From Neurospora tetraspora (taxonomy: Eukaryota; Ascomycota; Sordariomycetes; Sordariales; Sordariaceae), in the NCBI RefSeq assembly GCF_033439725.1, contig NW_026944389.1, positions 2,418,001-2,482,000 of the forward strand: 64,000 nucleotides of DNA, in the 5' to 3' direction. The position numbers and the translations under genes were made by a program. Below the pieces are notes generated by a model. That model searched no databases. It had not been told where the DNA came from and saw nothing but the letters and a program-made list of their open reading frames with translations. Below, piece by piece: positions 1 through 12,051 of the stretch (position 1 is the first letter of the stretch; every line of letters starts with the position of its first letter).

Positions 1-3000
1 GTGTGTCCGAACGCATATGTATGTGTTGTAGATCAGATGGGCCGATGCCACGAAGCGAAAACCCCAGTCGTCTCCGCGAAACGTGATCTGATTGCTGAAG
101 ACCAACGAAAAGTACTTTGTTTGTACAGCACGCTACCGCGGCATCCGTCCGGGATCCCGCCGGACGAGCAGATGCGACCCGTTGCACTGGAACCACAGCA
201 CCTTTAGCACGCCGTAGCTGGTGTGTAGAGTTGTACTTGGGCCGTGAGTTAATACTGTGCACTGTGCTGGAAAATGCGATGTCTGACCGGGCGGTGGTTG
301 AAGCTTGGCATACTGTCCTGGTGGAGCTCCAGGCCTGGAACTAAGCTGGAAAGCTTCCATACATAATATGGGGCAGTAAGCGCTTGTCGCGGTCATCTCC
401 TAGACTTCTTTTCCGTGCATCACCGCACTCGAACTATCGGCGTTTCAATCCGGAGCGGAACGCAGTGGAGATATCGGTAACCACATGTCGTGTATGCGAA
501 ACCGTGGGTTGAGACCGCAAAGCTTGGCAGGACCCAAGGAGGCTGATCTTTCGGTTATCCGGAACCATTACTGCGAATTGACCAAGCTCCCTCAAGCGGA
601 TGACTTCGTTGTCCTGCCCAGGAGCCAGGCTCCCATGGTAATGAAAACCAATCTGGGTTTTCGTTAGCCATCGTTCCTCTGTTAAGTGCCAACATGTGAG
701 CAAGGGGGAAGAACGCGAGGTGACCACTCACAGCGCTCCGTTCACGCCATATTTGTTTAGTGTATAGCCCATCCCGATTTCAACACTGACATTGACAGGC
801 CCACCCAGCAAGGCAGCTCGTGAATGTACCGAGTCCATGGTCAATATGCATAAGCTCATAGTGAGCGGTGCGTGGCTCTTACCGGTGAGTTGCTGTTCTT
901 TCAGCAGTCCACACCGGCAAGGCAAGGGAGGCACTTTATTGCTTGTTGCAAGCGTGCCATCTCCTTGAAAGGTGCGTTGGGGGTCTCAGTTGCAGCTTAC
1001 CGGTCTACCTCTGCCACAAGGCTGCCGCACTCACACCAAGTCCGACTCCGCCCCTGAGCACTTTGTCAATCCCCCCTTGTACGATACCCAGCCGTGCCAG
1101 CCAGCCAGCGAAGTCGTGTTCTTTTCTGGAGGCTGGGTATGGTATGTAGCAAAGTTTGATCAGCCTGGGCGGGAGCCGGCCGTGAAACCAGGTCGTATCG
1201 TAGAAGTTTGTTGAGCCTTTTGACCTGTAGACGGAACCCGGCTTGCGTCCCCCAGTTACACAAATGACGCACGGCAGGCCCAGAGGTGGTGTGCATCGAG
1301 CCGGGCCTCCCTTTGGGCAGTTCCACCTCAACCCATCATCGCGTGGTGGGCTTCTGGAGGACCCGAACTCTTGATGCCAAGCCTCCAGTGATCGTTGACG
1401 GAACCCTTCCGTTACCGACAGAAAGGAGCAGAGTGGGTTCCCATCTGTCGTTTCAAACGTGGCATGGAAAAGTTGATCTCTGCCATTTCATTGGCCAGTC
1501 CGAGGAGCGATGTTCGGAGTAAAAACCGTCCAATCTGATGACCCATTTGCGATTGGACCGACGATCCAGCCGTACTGTAGTGTATAACAGCAGGGCGGTC
1601 CTTACAGTAGGAAAAGTATTGGTACGTACTCGCGGCAGACAAACCCGGACATGTATCAGAAGTCCAAAGTCTATCCGAAGTGCCGGATGACTTTGATTTT
1701 ACCGTCTGTTCTTCGGATGTACACACGCCCACCATCGTCACGCACAAAATTTGGTTGATTCTACAAGCTTCATTATGAGCAAACACGTAGGTAGCATAGG
1801 ATCTCAAGGGCGACTTAACTTACTGGTGTCCCTGAGTAGCACAACATGATGACACAGCATGGAAACCTGCTTCTAGAAGAAACGTATATGTTTGAGAGGC
1901 CCTGTTAAGGCTCATCGTCCATGGCCTTCTCTCAGGAGGGTATCCTTGGCATTCTTATTCATCCCGCCCTCGCTTTCTTGCCGAGAAGAGGGGTGAGGGG
2001 CTTCTGGGTCGACTTCTAACGGAATCAGCATGCCGATGCTGTCCAAGGAGCCAAGGTCACACGACCACAAAGCTTTTATCTGGTACCAAACTTTGGAAAT
2101 TAGCAAATCTGTAGGTGTAAATCGAAGCTGTTATAGAAGACGTACCCGTTCAATATTGGCTTCTCTACAAGGATAGAGATGGTTCACGCATAAATGTGAA
2201 AGGCTTTCTCGTTTCAAATGTTGTAGAGAAGCGCTAAAGGCAGTTGGAGGGATAGATATGAGGCCTCTGAGATGCACGACACTTTGCGACTACTAGGTTT
2301 CTCAGTGACAGGTACTAGCGTACGGCGGCAAAGTATACTGACAAGCGGTAGGTAACGGTACTTCCATACAATGTAAGGTAGGGTGATGTATGATGCAGGC
2401 ATGCTTGCGAGAAATTATGCAAGTCCGGCGGGTGATTTGCAGAACGCTCTAACTTCCAAAAGATTACAACCTCCCATCTCGTCAACAGGACAACATCTGG
2501 AGTATGTGCCCGGACGTTATACAACTCGGAGTGTAAAGGCTTGCATACCTGTGGCGGGGCATAGTCCTAACAAGATGCAGACACTGCGGACGAAGCAGGG
2601 AGATCTTGAAGTGTGAGCTCGATTCGCGCTAGTCTGATGGTGGTCGAGTTGTCCCGAGGATATGGAAAGGCTTCGCCTGGGATATGTGGGCCGCAGTGAG
2701 GGTAGCTAATGACACTTTCCTCATCTACGCCACGGTGATCTCAACAGTAATCGGTTTCAGTTTGGATCTTCAAGGGGTGACGCCGGACTCTGCCCCGTCT
2801 GGGCTAGAGCTTTAGTTCCCATGGTGTTTTTCGTGTCCTGGTACCAAGCTTGGAGAAAGTTCCGCCAGGGTGGTTCTGAAATTCCCATGAAATACATGGA
2901 ACTGAGGCAAGATTGGTAGAAGATTAAGATGGTTATGGCTGGGGATCGCGGCCGTGTCTCTGGCACTAGACAAATGGTACCATCAGGGTGTTCTTGTCCA

Positions 3001-5098
3001 TGGACAACACTGTCGGGACAGCTTAAGAGGTAGAGGCCATAACGTGATGAGGCAAAGAGACAGGCGTCGCGGGGGTATTAAATTGAGTAAGAAATGATAG
3101 GTTCGATCAAGAACGCAGGTGAGACGGATGGCGGTGATAGCTTTGGGTATCGCAGTTTCAGGCCATCGAGTTGTTGATTGCAAAAAGGTCGAGTTACCTC
3201 TAAGTTGAGAGGTTGACAACTGGAAACCTGGGCGGTGGGCTGCCACCAGTGGCACCTGCGCTATCGCTGCCGGTGGGACTCGCAACTGCCTGCCCGCCAC
3301 GAGCACCCAAATGCTCACAGTACCTAGAGGTATGTACGTCACTACAGGGCAGGTACCTCCGGCTCTACTGTGTACAGTGGGGGGACAAAAGTCTGACCCA
3401 AATGGCCAAATCCCCGCAAAACTCATGAAGTACACTCACGAAAAGATCGCTTAGTAAAATAAATATTGACCAAACCTAGCTAAGAGACGGATAATACAGT
3501 GTAATATCATTCTAATTGCTAATTCCTTTTAACGAGTTCTCTTCCCATGCAAGGTCAATATTGTCCCAAAGTTCCAAAATGTCAACCAAAAAAGTTATAG
3601 CGCCTTTACAGAGGGTTATAGTAGTCTCTAAAATTGCTCACCTACTATGTTCAACGTTGGTAGAGTTAAAAAGCACCATCATTGGGAAAGGAAATAGAAA
3701 AAATAATTGAGGCATTCTTATAACTAATGATTTCTTTGGATACGAATTTGTATTTGATTTTATGAAGTTCGTGGTTGCTTTTCAGCTAAGTGCTGATGCT
3801 GAGTTTTACCTGTTTTTGGTGTAGAAATTCATTTTGGGTCAGAGGTACCTTAGGGACCACCCCCAGGCCGCAAGTGCCCTGGAAGGAAACGGCGAGAATC
3901 CATCCACACCCTGCCGGATATCCTCTTTATTTTGCTCAGCATCCGAGCGCTAACATCCATCCCACGGCACCTACTGCGATACAGCTACAAACAAAGGATT
4001 GCTACCTATTTCAACTTAATCCAAGACCCACTGTTAATCCATTCTGGCAGGAAATTGCATGATTGTGTTGCCCAGTGGCTCTGTTGCGGTGCAGCCCCAG
4101 GTGGTCTCGCCAACATGCCTTCGAGATCCTCTCTGATCACTAACAAGCGGGAACCGCTACTCCTTGCGGCTTTAGGCCAGCTTAGCGAGGAACCATCACG
4201 AGAGGCAGCCATCCGTTGGATCTAGATCTGCATTTTATACCTCCTGATACGGCCAAGCACCGGTGATTGTTGGGGCGCAAGCTGTGTCCGTCTGCTGAAG
4301 GAGCATGCAAATATCGTAAGATAGTAGCCCGTGCCCATCATCGGCTTCGTTAACAAGCTGATTATCGACTAGGGTTTACATCCGCAGACGGCGTCTCGAC
4401 GCTATTGAGATGTCTTAGGTCTGAACTTTAGCGTCACTCGCATATGAGCAACTTGCTAACTCGGATTTTGCTAAGAGAGGGCTAGCTCGAGAGCAGATGT
4501 CACCCAGGACAGTGGCATGTCTACCTTGACTGCGCAATGCACTTGGGCTACTATCGAGTGCTCATGGAGGGCCGGTGATGAACCCGGTCATTGAGCTCAG
4601 GCCCATGCATCGAGCAGCCTGGTTGTGACAGGATGAATTTGGAGGACGACACTCTCGGACAAACTTCACTACGAGTTGGCTCTGCTCACCATCCTCCCAT
4701 TTCAGCATACGTTGGGCATGCGGCTTTGTTCTGTCCCTATACCGAGGATAGCCAAGTAGGGTACTCCATGGCTTGACCAGAAGCTCTACCCAAAACGGTC
4801 CATGGAGAGGATTTCATTGGGCATTGAATAACAGCTCGGACATGCATATCATTGCAAAAGGCACTGATGGTGTTCTCAGCTACCTATGTGAGTCTTACCC
4901 GCATGCTTCAAAATATAGAAAGCAGGTCTCGTCACCTTCCTTCCTATTTGCTGCCACACGATCGGCCGACGCGGGTGTCATAAGAATATGACAGAAATAG
5001 GATAGGCACACGTTGATTGAAAGAGTCGGATACTACATCTCTAAACCTTTCATTCCCCAAACAGTGAACGTTGTCAGTCGTCTGACCACATATATTAT
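1..5098. other. Gene-free left flank, part 1
   Basis: No reading frame here shows a recognisable domain, codon bias or a splice-linked continuation; the open frames are short and overlap on both strands. Base composition is mixed, with a more AT-rich patch at about 3430-3800. CpA and TpG remain common, so this is not RIP-saturated DNA. I see no tRNA or 5S rRNA. Best described as long intergenic or unannotated non-coding DNA. Confidence 0.6.
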
Positions 5099-5330
5099 GC
5101 GGGTAGCTCTGTAACTCAAACCGGGTTTACTCAACCCCTGTTCAGCTCCGGGCCTAACTGAGAGTAGCAAAGTCCAGCGCGATAGTGCAAAGAATGCTTC
5201 CGAATCCACCAATGTCTATCTCTCAAGCGCCCCAAGCATCTGAGTAGCCACTTTGGATCAGTTGCGATCAGGACTAAATCATAGCGCTATACCTGTTCGA
5301 GCAAAACCGGTTTGAGTGAGTAGAAGCGGT
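5099..5330 (+). repeat. MITE-like element, family A, copy 1
   Basis: This roughly 232-bp segment is homologous along nearly its whole length to 59449-59687. Shared blocks include ACTGAGAGTAGCAAAGTCCA near the left, CCCAAGCATCTGA in the middle and TAGCGCTATAC near the right. The right end, GGTTTGAGTGAGTAGAAGCG, is the inverted counterpart of the better preserved left end of copy 2; the left end of this copy has decayed. It lacks a short internal block of about 10 nt found in copy 2. It has no coding capacity, so it is probably a non-autonomous DNA transposon. The parent transposon family is unknown. Confidence 0.7.
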
Positions 5331-8300
5331 ATCCGGATGCGGAATCGTCCTTGCTTGACTTCACATAAGTTCATCTTGATGATACTTTTCAGTGTAAACG
5401 AACGGGCAGGAGGAACATACAAAACTCGATACCCAATCTGTTTCACTCACAGAAGATTAGGTAGGTTCAACTGGGTGACCTGTCATTCGAACCCTTTCTT
5501 GCGAGCGTATGATAGCTCTTTTCGGGCCGTCGCGCAGTTGAATTTCAACCATCAGTGACTGGACCATTCACTGCCGTTCACAGTCAGCGTTACCGCCAAA
5601 TGAGGAAGTTCACAAACCCTACATCAGCCTTGCAAATTGGGTGCGTTCGCACTAAGAGCAACTAGAACTGAGACCTTTTACCAGTGTCAGCCATGCTGAT
5701 TCGTTAGTGAATGGGAGGCTCAAGCAGACTAGATACGCTAATTCAACTGTCATTTTATTCCGACGAGTTGAAAGGATGATTACTGATCATGAAATCAGCC
5801 CAACAGACTCAACATGAGAGATCATCTGTGATATTAACACCAGCGGGCCGTAAGCACTTCGCTAATCCACCATCAAGAGGGTCATCACTAGTTCATGTGA
5901 CCCCTACACACAATCTAGCGTTAGTCTTTATGGCCCGGACGCTTGTAAAATGCCTTTGCGCTGTAGGTAATATCGCTCGTAGCGAAAAAAAGAATGTGGT
6001 GAATTCCACCATCTAACAAGTTCACACAAGAAGCTATGCATGCAAAACATATTGGTTTCGTCGTAACACTGTTCATTTTTCCCAAGCAATCATCAACAGG
6101 ATGTCATGTTAACCAATATGGGTACCAGTCCCTTTTCGAACCACAGTCCGTGAAGTTTGGTACAGGACAGCATGCCCCCCCATGTGCTTACGACACCTTC
6201 CTGTGGCCGGCTGAATCGGAATAGAACTTTTCCAAGGGCGAGAACACACCCGCGAATACCAGAGTTGATGAATGTTGTACCATGTGCTACTAACACGATA
6301 TAGTACTGTGAACTATAGGTCAGAGAGAGTCGTTGGGCCAGAGCCGAGGCCAAACTGACAACCAACTGACAGCCCGCAAGAGAAATAGAAAGTATCAACT
6401 ATGGGGAATTTGCAGGGTATCTTAAACTAGCGATAACTGCTGATACCAGTCACTCACCAACAAGATCGGCTTCATAGCGCCAGATACCTGCGCAAACTGC
6501 GCAAGAACCCCTGACATTGATATACGAGAAGACAAGGGGTTTGCTGACGTTGACGAACTAGATGATGTCTCGTGAACTTCACTCTGAAGTCATAACGCTG
6601 AATCAAGCTACACTGAATAACATGATGAAGACCAGGTCTTACACAGGACAACAACTGAAGATCAAACCGGTGAAATCAACAAACGTTATAGTTCTAGGTG
6701 ATGGTACCATTACCTACTGCCCTGCTTTCTAACTATAGCTTTTCCGGTCTTACACCCGCTGTTTGGGGATGCAAGCACCCCAACCAATATCCCGTTTAGG
6801 GAGAGACCACTTTTGACACTACTCAGCATTGTACGGTAACCACAACTGCTATGGCCTGTGTAACCCAACATGGGCGGTTCGGGCACACCGCCCGAGGTGC
6901 ATCCTCACCATCATAGTCATTCATGTTAGCTGTCGGCTTCAATGACTCGCAGCATGACACCATCGTAGGTCAGTCAGCTCGGGTCAGGAAGTTTCGAAAA
7001 GACAGACATCAGCTCTAGCATGTCCGAGGAGATTGCATTCATTCAGGGCGAAAATTGGAATCGTCTAAACTAATTCAAATCAAAATTTCTAAACCATTGA
7101 GCTGAGATCATTCGGAGATACGGCCTTTCGGATGTTTGTTCTCGCGAAGACGCTCGAGCGCAGTAGTTCCGGCGGACAATATCATGAAATAATGAAATTA
7201 CAAGAAGCTAAGAGAAGATCCGGCCAGCCCACGGGGCCCAAGTCTGAGCAAAATCATCCGATATTGGACCATGACGAACAAGAAATGAGGCTTTTGTCCG
7301 CCTCGGCAATGCATGCTTGAGAGGAAAGGGAAAGGACGCCATTCACTGTTGAAACCTTTTGTGTGGTCCCAAGGTACAGTAGTAAGCTCGTAGGATGGTG
7401 TTTGTCTGTGGAGGCGGACCTTGCCGATCCTCTCTCCGAGTTCTCACTATATGCTCGGCATGGTAGGCTGAGGTGGTACGGAACCTCGAAGGAGGTGTAG
7501 TCGACTTTCAACTTCAACCACAGTTGGTTAGGCAAAAAAAGGCAATGCATCGGCATCCAGCCTAAGCCTTAGGCCAGCAAGGCCAGCAAGCCACGGAGAT
7601 GGAGGACGGCATGGGTAAGCTGAGCGACCTCTACGGCGCAAGGCCCGTAAACTATAAGATCGTCCACACAATCCGACGTCGTGATATGCCACGGGCGCTC
7701 ATAGTCAGCCTTGTTTCGAATCAAGTGGTTGTGTCAGCTTGGCCTGATGCCGATAGTTGCGGTGTGTTCTGTCTTCCTAAGATCCCGATGATTTCACTAA
7801 CTCGGATCAGATATCGACGAACCAATGCCACCGTTGCGCGCGACGGCCAATGTAAGGCAAGCTTGAAGATGTCGTGTGTCGACAAAGAGCCTCCATCGGA
7901 CGGGGAGTTTGACACAGGAGCGCAGAGCACGTTGATACGGGCAGGTGCAAGAAGGGGGTGTCGCGTTGGAGGTTGTTTGCATGTGTCTGGCTGGGATGCC
8001 ATCGCAGTGGTGACCAAGAGTGCGCGTAATTTACCGTACGATTATAACTTTCGGGCAGTCCGGTATGGTAACGTAATGCAGAGCATGCAAGTTACCAGGG
8101 AGCCAGGTACGTTTCGGTATGTAAGGCTGCGAAGTAGACGTACTGTACTGCACGTAACGCTCGGCGAATGCGTCACAGTAGAAGGCGGCATGGAACGTCT
8201 TAAAGCCTCGTGGTTCCTTGGCCCCACCAAAAGGCAGCTGTAATCGAAAACGTCACCCCCCTCAACGCGCCCTACGAGCAGCTTTGGCTTTAACCCCACC

Positions 8301-8619
8301 ACTGACAAAGAAAGACGTCGACAACTCAACATCCAACTTTGCTTTCGTGTAGATCATCCAGGCTGAGACCTACACACACTAGAAAACCAACAGCAAGACA
8401 CTCGCCAGCAACCGGATCAAGACCGCATCGATAGTTGGCCCATAGTCGTCACGCCCGCACGCGCAAAAAATCGATAACCCTGCCACCCCAAAACCAAGAC
8501 AACCACACCAAGTGCTGATCCCATCGGCCAGTCCGCGCGACGCAACAAGGCCAGGACCGGGTTACCGACAGTCTCGAGAACGGTGAAGGATTCGAGCACA
8601 AACAACACAAGAAAAGAAG
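5331..8619. other. Gene-free left flank, part 2
   Basis: No gene could be supported. The longest frame, 7599-8243 on the plus strand (214 codons), has no recognisable family, no internal repeats and unremarkable composition, and a 98-codon frame overlaps it on the other strand. The last few hundred bases before 8620 are C- and A-rich and are probably promoter and 5' leader of the downstream gene. Confidence 0.55.
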
Positions 8620-9905
8620 ATGGCTGGAAAGAAGGGTCAGGACAACAGCAAGAAAGTGGCCGGCCAGGCGCGCAAGGCCGACGCTGCGGCCCAGAAGGCT
8701 GCTGCCGAAGAGGCAAAGAAGGCCGCTGCCGAAGCCGCGGATTGGGATAAGGGAGCCAAGAGCAACGCTAAGAAGTGAGTCCAACATGAAGTCTGGTGTT
8801 CGGTTCCACGTTACTGCCGATTTTGTTTACCGGTCCGTTCTTTGGCCCTTGTTCGGCCTTCCGACGCTACAGGAGGAGGAGGAGGGGGCTGTATCCTCGC
8901 TCAGCAGCAGGCTCCGTGCCCTCGTGCGACATCTCATGGGTCCATATCTCGGCCCCTACATTCCTTCGAAGTCTCGCTTTGCCCATCGAGGCACCCTTAC
9001 CCTTGTTCGCCTGTTCCTAGAGAAAAACATTGCCCTCCGTCAGGAACGCGTTCCGACTCGCTATCGGAAGATGTCCGCGGGACCGTTGTGCAACCTTGGG
9101 GAAGCGTCGCATTGCATGCCGCCATGATATGATGCCGGTCGAATGTCTAGTGGGCTTCTGTTTGGCTCTTTTATCCAGTGTGCACTATCACAGTCCCTTG
9201 CGCGACTGCAAAGTTGCCTTCGATGCGCTCTCCTACAGTACGGGAGGGACACATACGTTGGTTGGGTGGGGAGGGTCGAGGAGTCCGATGGCGACGTGCG
9301 AAGTGCGCACATTCGCACAGATGGACTACGACATTCGCGATAAAGCTGACCCGAACATTGGTACTGACTACAAGCTATCTTACAGGGAGGCCGAAGCCGC
9401 GAAAAAGGCCGAGGCGGCGCGCAAGAAGGCAGAGAAGGAGGCACTTCTGAAGGAGGAAGAGAAGAACACCCCGGGGCGTACGCAACCCAAGAATGCAAAG
9501 ACGGCGGTCAAGAAGACAAGGGGCCTTGACCTGTCACAGCTGGACGACGACGGCAGTGGCCCTCTTGCGGCACTCAACGCATCGGGTATTGACAACGCTC
9601 TGGATGCGTTGTCGTTGACCACATCTTCAGCCGCCGACAAGATTGACCGGCATCCCGAGAGACGCTTCAAGGCAGCATATGCGGCGTTTGAGGAACGACG
9701 ACTTGCAGAGATGGAGCAGGACGGCAGTGGCCAAGGTTTGCGCCTGAACCAGAAGAAGGAGAAGATCAAGAAGGAATTCGAGAAACACCCCGACAACCCC
9801 TTCAACCAGGTGACTGCGCGTTACGACGCCTCCAGGGAAGAGTTGGCCCAGCTCAAGGAGCAGGAACGTACCAAGATCGAGGCCCGACTTGGGTCCAGAC
9901 GTTAA
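8620..9905 (+). CDS. CCDC124/Lso2-family ribosome-associated coiled-coil protein
   Basis: Two exons, 8620-8774 and 9386-9905, joined over a 611-nt intron with a GTGAGT donor and a TTACAG acceptor, give a 224-residue protein, close to the usual length of the CCDC124 family. The N-terminal third is almost only Lys, Ala and Glu and should form a long charged helix. The C-terminal half carries family landmarks: GLDLSQL at about residue 95, LNASGIDNALDAL, DRHPERRFKAAYAAFEERRL, and a terminal NPFNQV segment. CCDC124 and yeast Lso2 bind the mRNA channel and intersubunit space of idle 80S ribosomes and aid recovery from starvation. That role is family knowledge, not visible here. The splice junction falls inside an AAG codon and restores frame exactly. 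The intron is unusually long for this window. Confidence 0.88.
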
Positions 9906-12051
9906 AGCTACCGAGCAAGTTCTTTGGCGCGGATGTTTTGTTTCTCCGTCTGACGGCCACATCAACATCTTCCGGCTTTCGTACGGTTCCATGCACTGGC
10001 CAAGGGCAGGGACGCTTGTAGCCGCGCCGGGTCTTTCCATCTGCTCACCTGTTCAAGCTTAGCGGTCTTGCTTGCTTTACACGCAGACACAGCACGGATT
10101 CGAGCACGTTGTATTCACAACAGCAAACGGACTGGCCGTAAGGGTATTTTTACAGTATCCTCATGAAAGAGGGTGTGCAAGGCGGTAGGGGTATCGATAA
10201 TGGACTCGGTAGTTCTTTGAAGTGAGGAAGTTGCGCAAGGATCTGATGGGGCTCTGGTAAGAAAACTCCGTATACGATGTCGTGGACGGTGTGTATGATA
10301 GGATGGTGATGTCACATAAGCCCCCTTTTCAGGTTGTAGATGGTACCTGGGAAATGGAAATGGCATTGTGTACACAAAAGGGACTTTTACTTCAGCATAA
10401 TATGATGAAGTGTTATGGAGCCGTGGGTTGTGTAAAGTGCGTTGTAGTAAGAGGCGGTCAAGGAGATGGCCGGTGGATGGCAAGGCAAAAAGTTGCCTTT
10501 TTTCTGATGTGGTGACCGACTTCGTTGCTTTTTCCCTCTCGATGGGTTCCTGTATAGTACAATGAAGTGACGGAACAACAGCAAGACCAGAAAGAAAGAA
10601 AATAAAGGAGGGGTTTCAAGACAACGATAACAACAGGCCGGTCGGGTCCCTAGGCCGGTGGCTGGCTGGTCGGCCTGATTGGTCTCGATCGCTGGCAGCT
10701 CACGGTCGACCCAATCGCCGGAATGCATCGTGATGAAGTTTGGTATCCAATATGCTTCTAGCGTGTGGTGCCTGCGCAACAAAGTTGAGGTGGTGAAGTG
10801 TCCCTTGTCCGGCCGTGGTCGAGTGGGTTTGCGGTCTGTGAAGGCGAAGTCCAGTGACCCAGTTCCATGCCCAGGAGCCCGGAGAAGGAGGAGCCCCGAC
10901 CCACTTTGGCGACACGTGGAGCTAGGCGGGATTCCTGGAAGGCGGGCAGGGCCGGGCCCGGGTGCTCGGGGGTCCACCCAACCTACGGAGGTGTTCCTGA
11001 CTCCTCCTCCTGAGGTTTCCCCCTTGTCCACTCGGATCGAAGAAGCCGTCCGTTTAGACTCCTGTCTAGCCCCGATACTATCTAGCGTTGACCTCGGGCA
11101 CTGTCTGTAAGGCACAGGGCTTTCGTGGACGTGAGCTTGACGTTCTGTGATTCTTCTTCCAAGTGGAGGACAGGGTGCGGTAAGATCATGATCATGAATG
11201 CCAATGCTGTCGTTGTTGTTCATGTCGCCGTTCCGGTGCCGGTCCGCCTGCAGCAGGGTAGACCCGAAAGCCCGGGCGCTTGCCGCGTTTGTCGCCGCAA
11301 GAGGTACCTTACGTAGGTATGTACTTCCCAACCCAAAGTTTCCCATCTGTCGGTCTGTTCAGCTGCTTTCATGCTTCATGGTCTAGCCTAGGAAGGATTG
11401 CCTGACAGAGACACGGAAGGTGTCACTGCACTGCAGCGATGTCTGAGTGTTGTCGACTCAAACAATGCCCCGCCTGGCCGGAGATCTCCGTAGCTTACTG
11501 AAAGACAGCGCTAATGTATGTGAAGTACCCGGCAGTACAGTGCAGTATGCAGAGTACATTTGCGTTACCATGATTAACCCTAACCCTTTCTTTGCTGTTC
11601 CCGTCGTGAGCAACCCCCGCTAGGTAGTGTACACAGTAGGGGTACCTCTAGGCATGCTTCAGTGTCATTCACCGTCAGGGGCAGACGACCTTCCATGACC
11701 ATAGCTCCAACCTCACCTTCTCGATCGCCTCACAACCGCTCACCATACCTCTACATCCACGCCACTTCGCGACCTGCTTACTTAGAAATTCAGGAATTAT
11801 TCTCCGCACCATCGTCGTATTGAATCTCCAAGACTTTTCTTCTTCTCGATACCTAGACCAAGACTTTGTCACAGGGGCAGCTAATCGCAAGCACCCCGAA
11901 TTGCTTCGGTCCTTGCGAGTTGGGATATCGGCGAGAAACTCTCCTCCCCCGCATGCTGTGTGTCCAAGTACAGGACAAACATTCCCCGACGAAAAGAATC
12001 CCCATCCCGGTCAACATTCCCACCAGGTAACACGGTAATTCCCCGACGCCA
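9906..12051. other. Intergenic region with no supported gene
   Basis: Holds the 3' flank of the CCDC124-like gene and the promoter of the FTS-like gene. A 319-codon frame on the minus strand (10387-11346) has no recognisable domain and an erratic composition, and is treated as chance. A two-unit telomere-like motif lies at 11575-11586. An isolated CACGTG lies near 10913. Confidence 0.6.
11575..11586 (-). promoter_or_regulatory. Telobox-like motif (two telomere-type units)
   Basis: The bases TAACCCTAACCC form two exact units of the fungal telomere repeat, about 465 bp upstream of the FTS-like start codon. Short teloboxes in fungal promoters can bind Myb-type telobox factors; a role here is inference. 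Confidence 0.4.

Noticed and set aside
7599-8243. 214-codon plus-strand frame upstream of the CCDC124-like gene
   Set aside because: No recognisable domain, no splice-linked partner, mixed composition and overlapping antisense frames; probably chance.
10387-11346. 319-codon minus-strand frame
   Set aside because: Long but with erratic Arg/Pro/Ser-rich composition and no family motif. GC-rich DNA often gives such frames.
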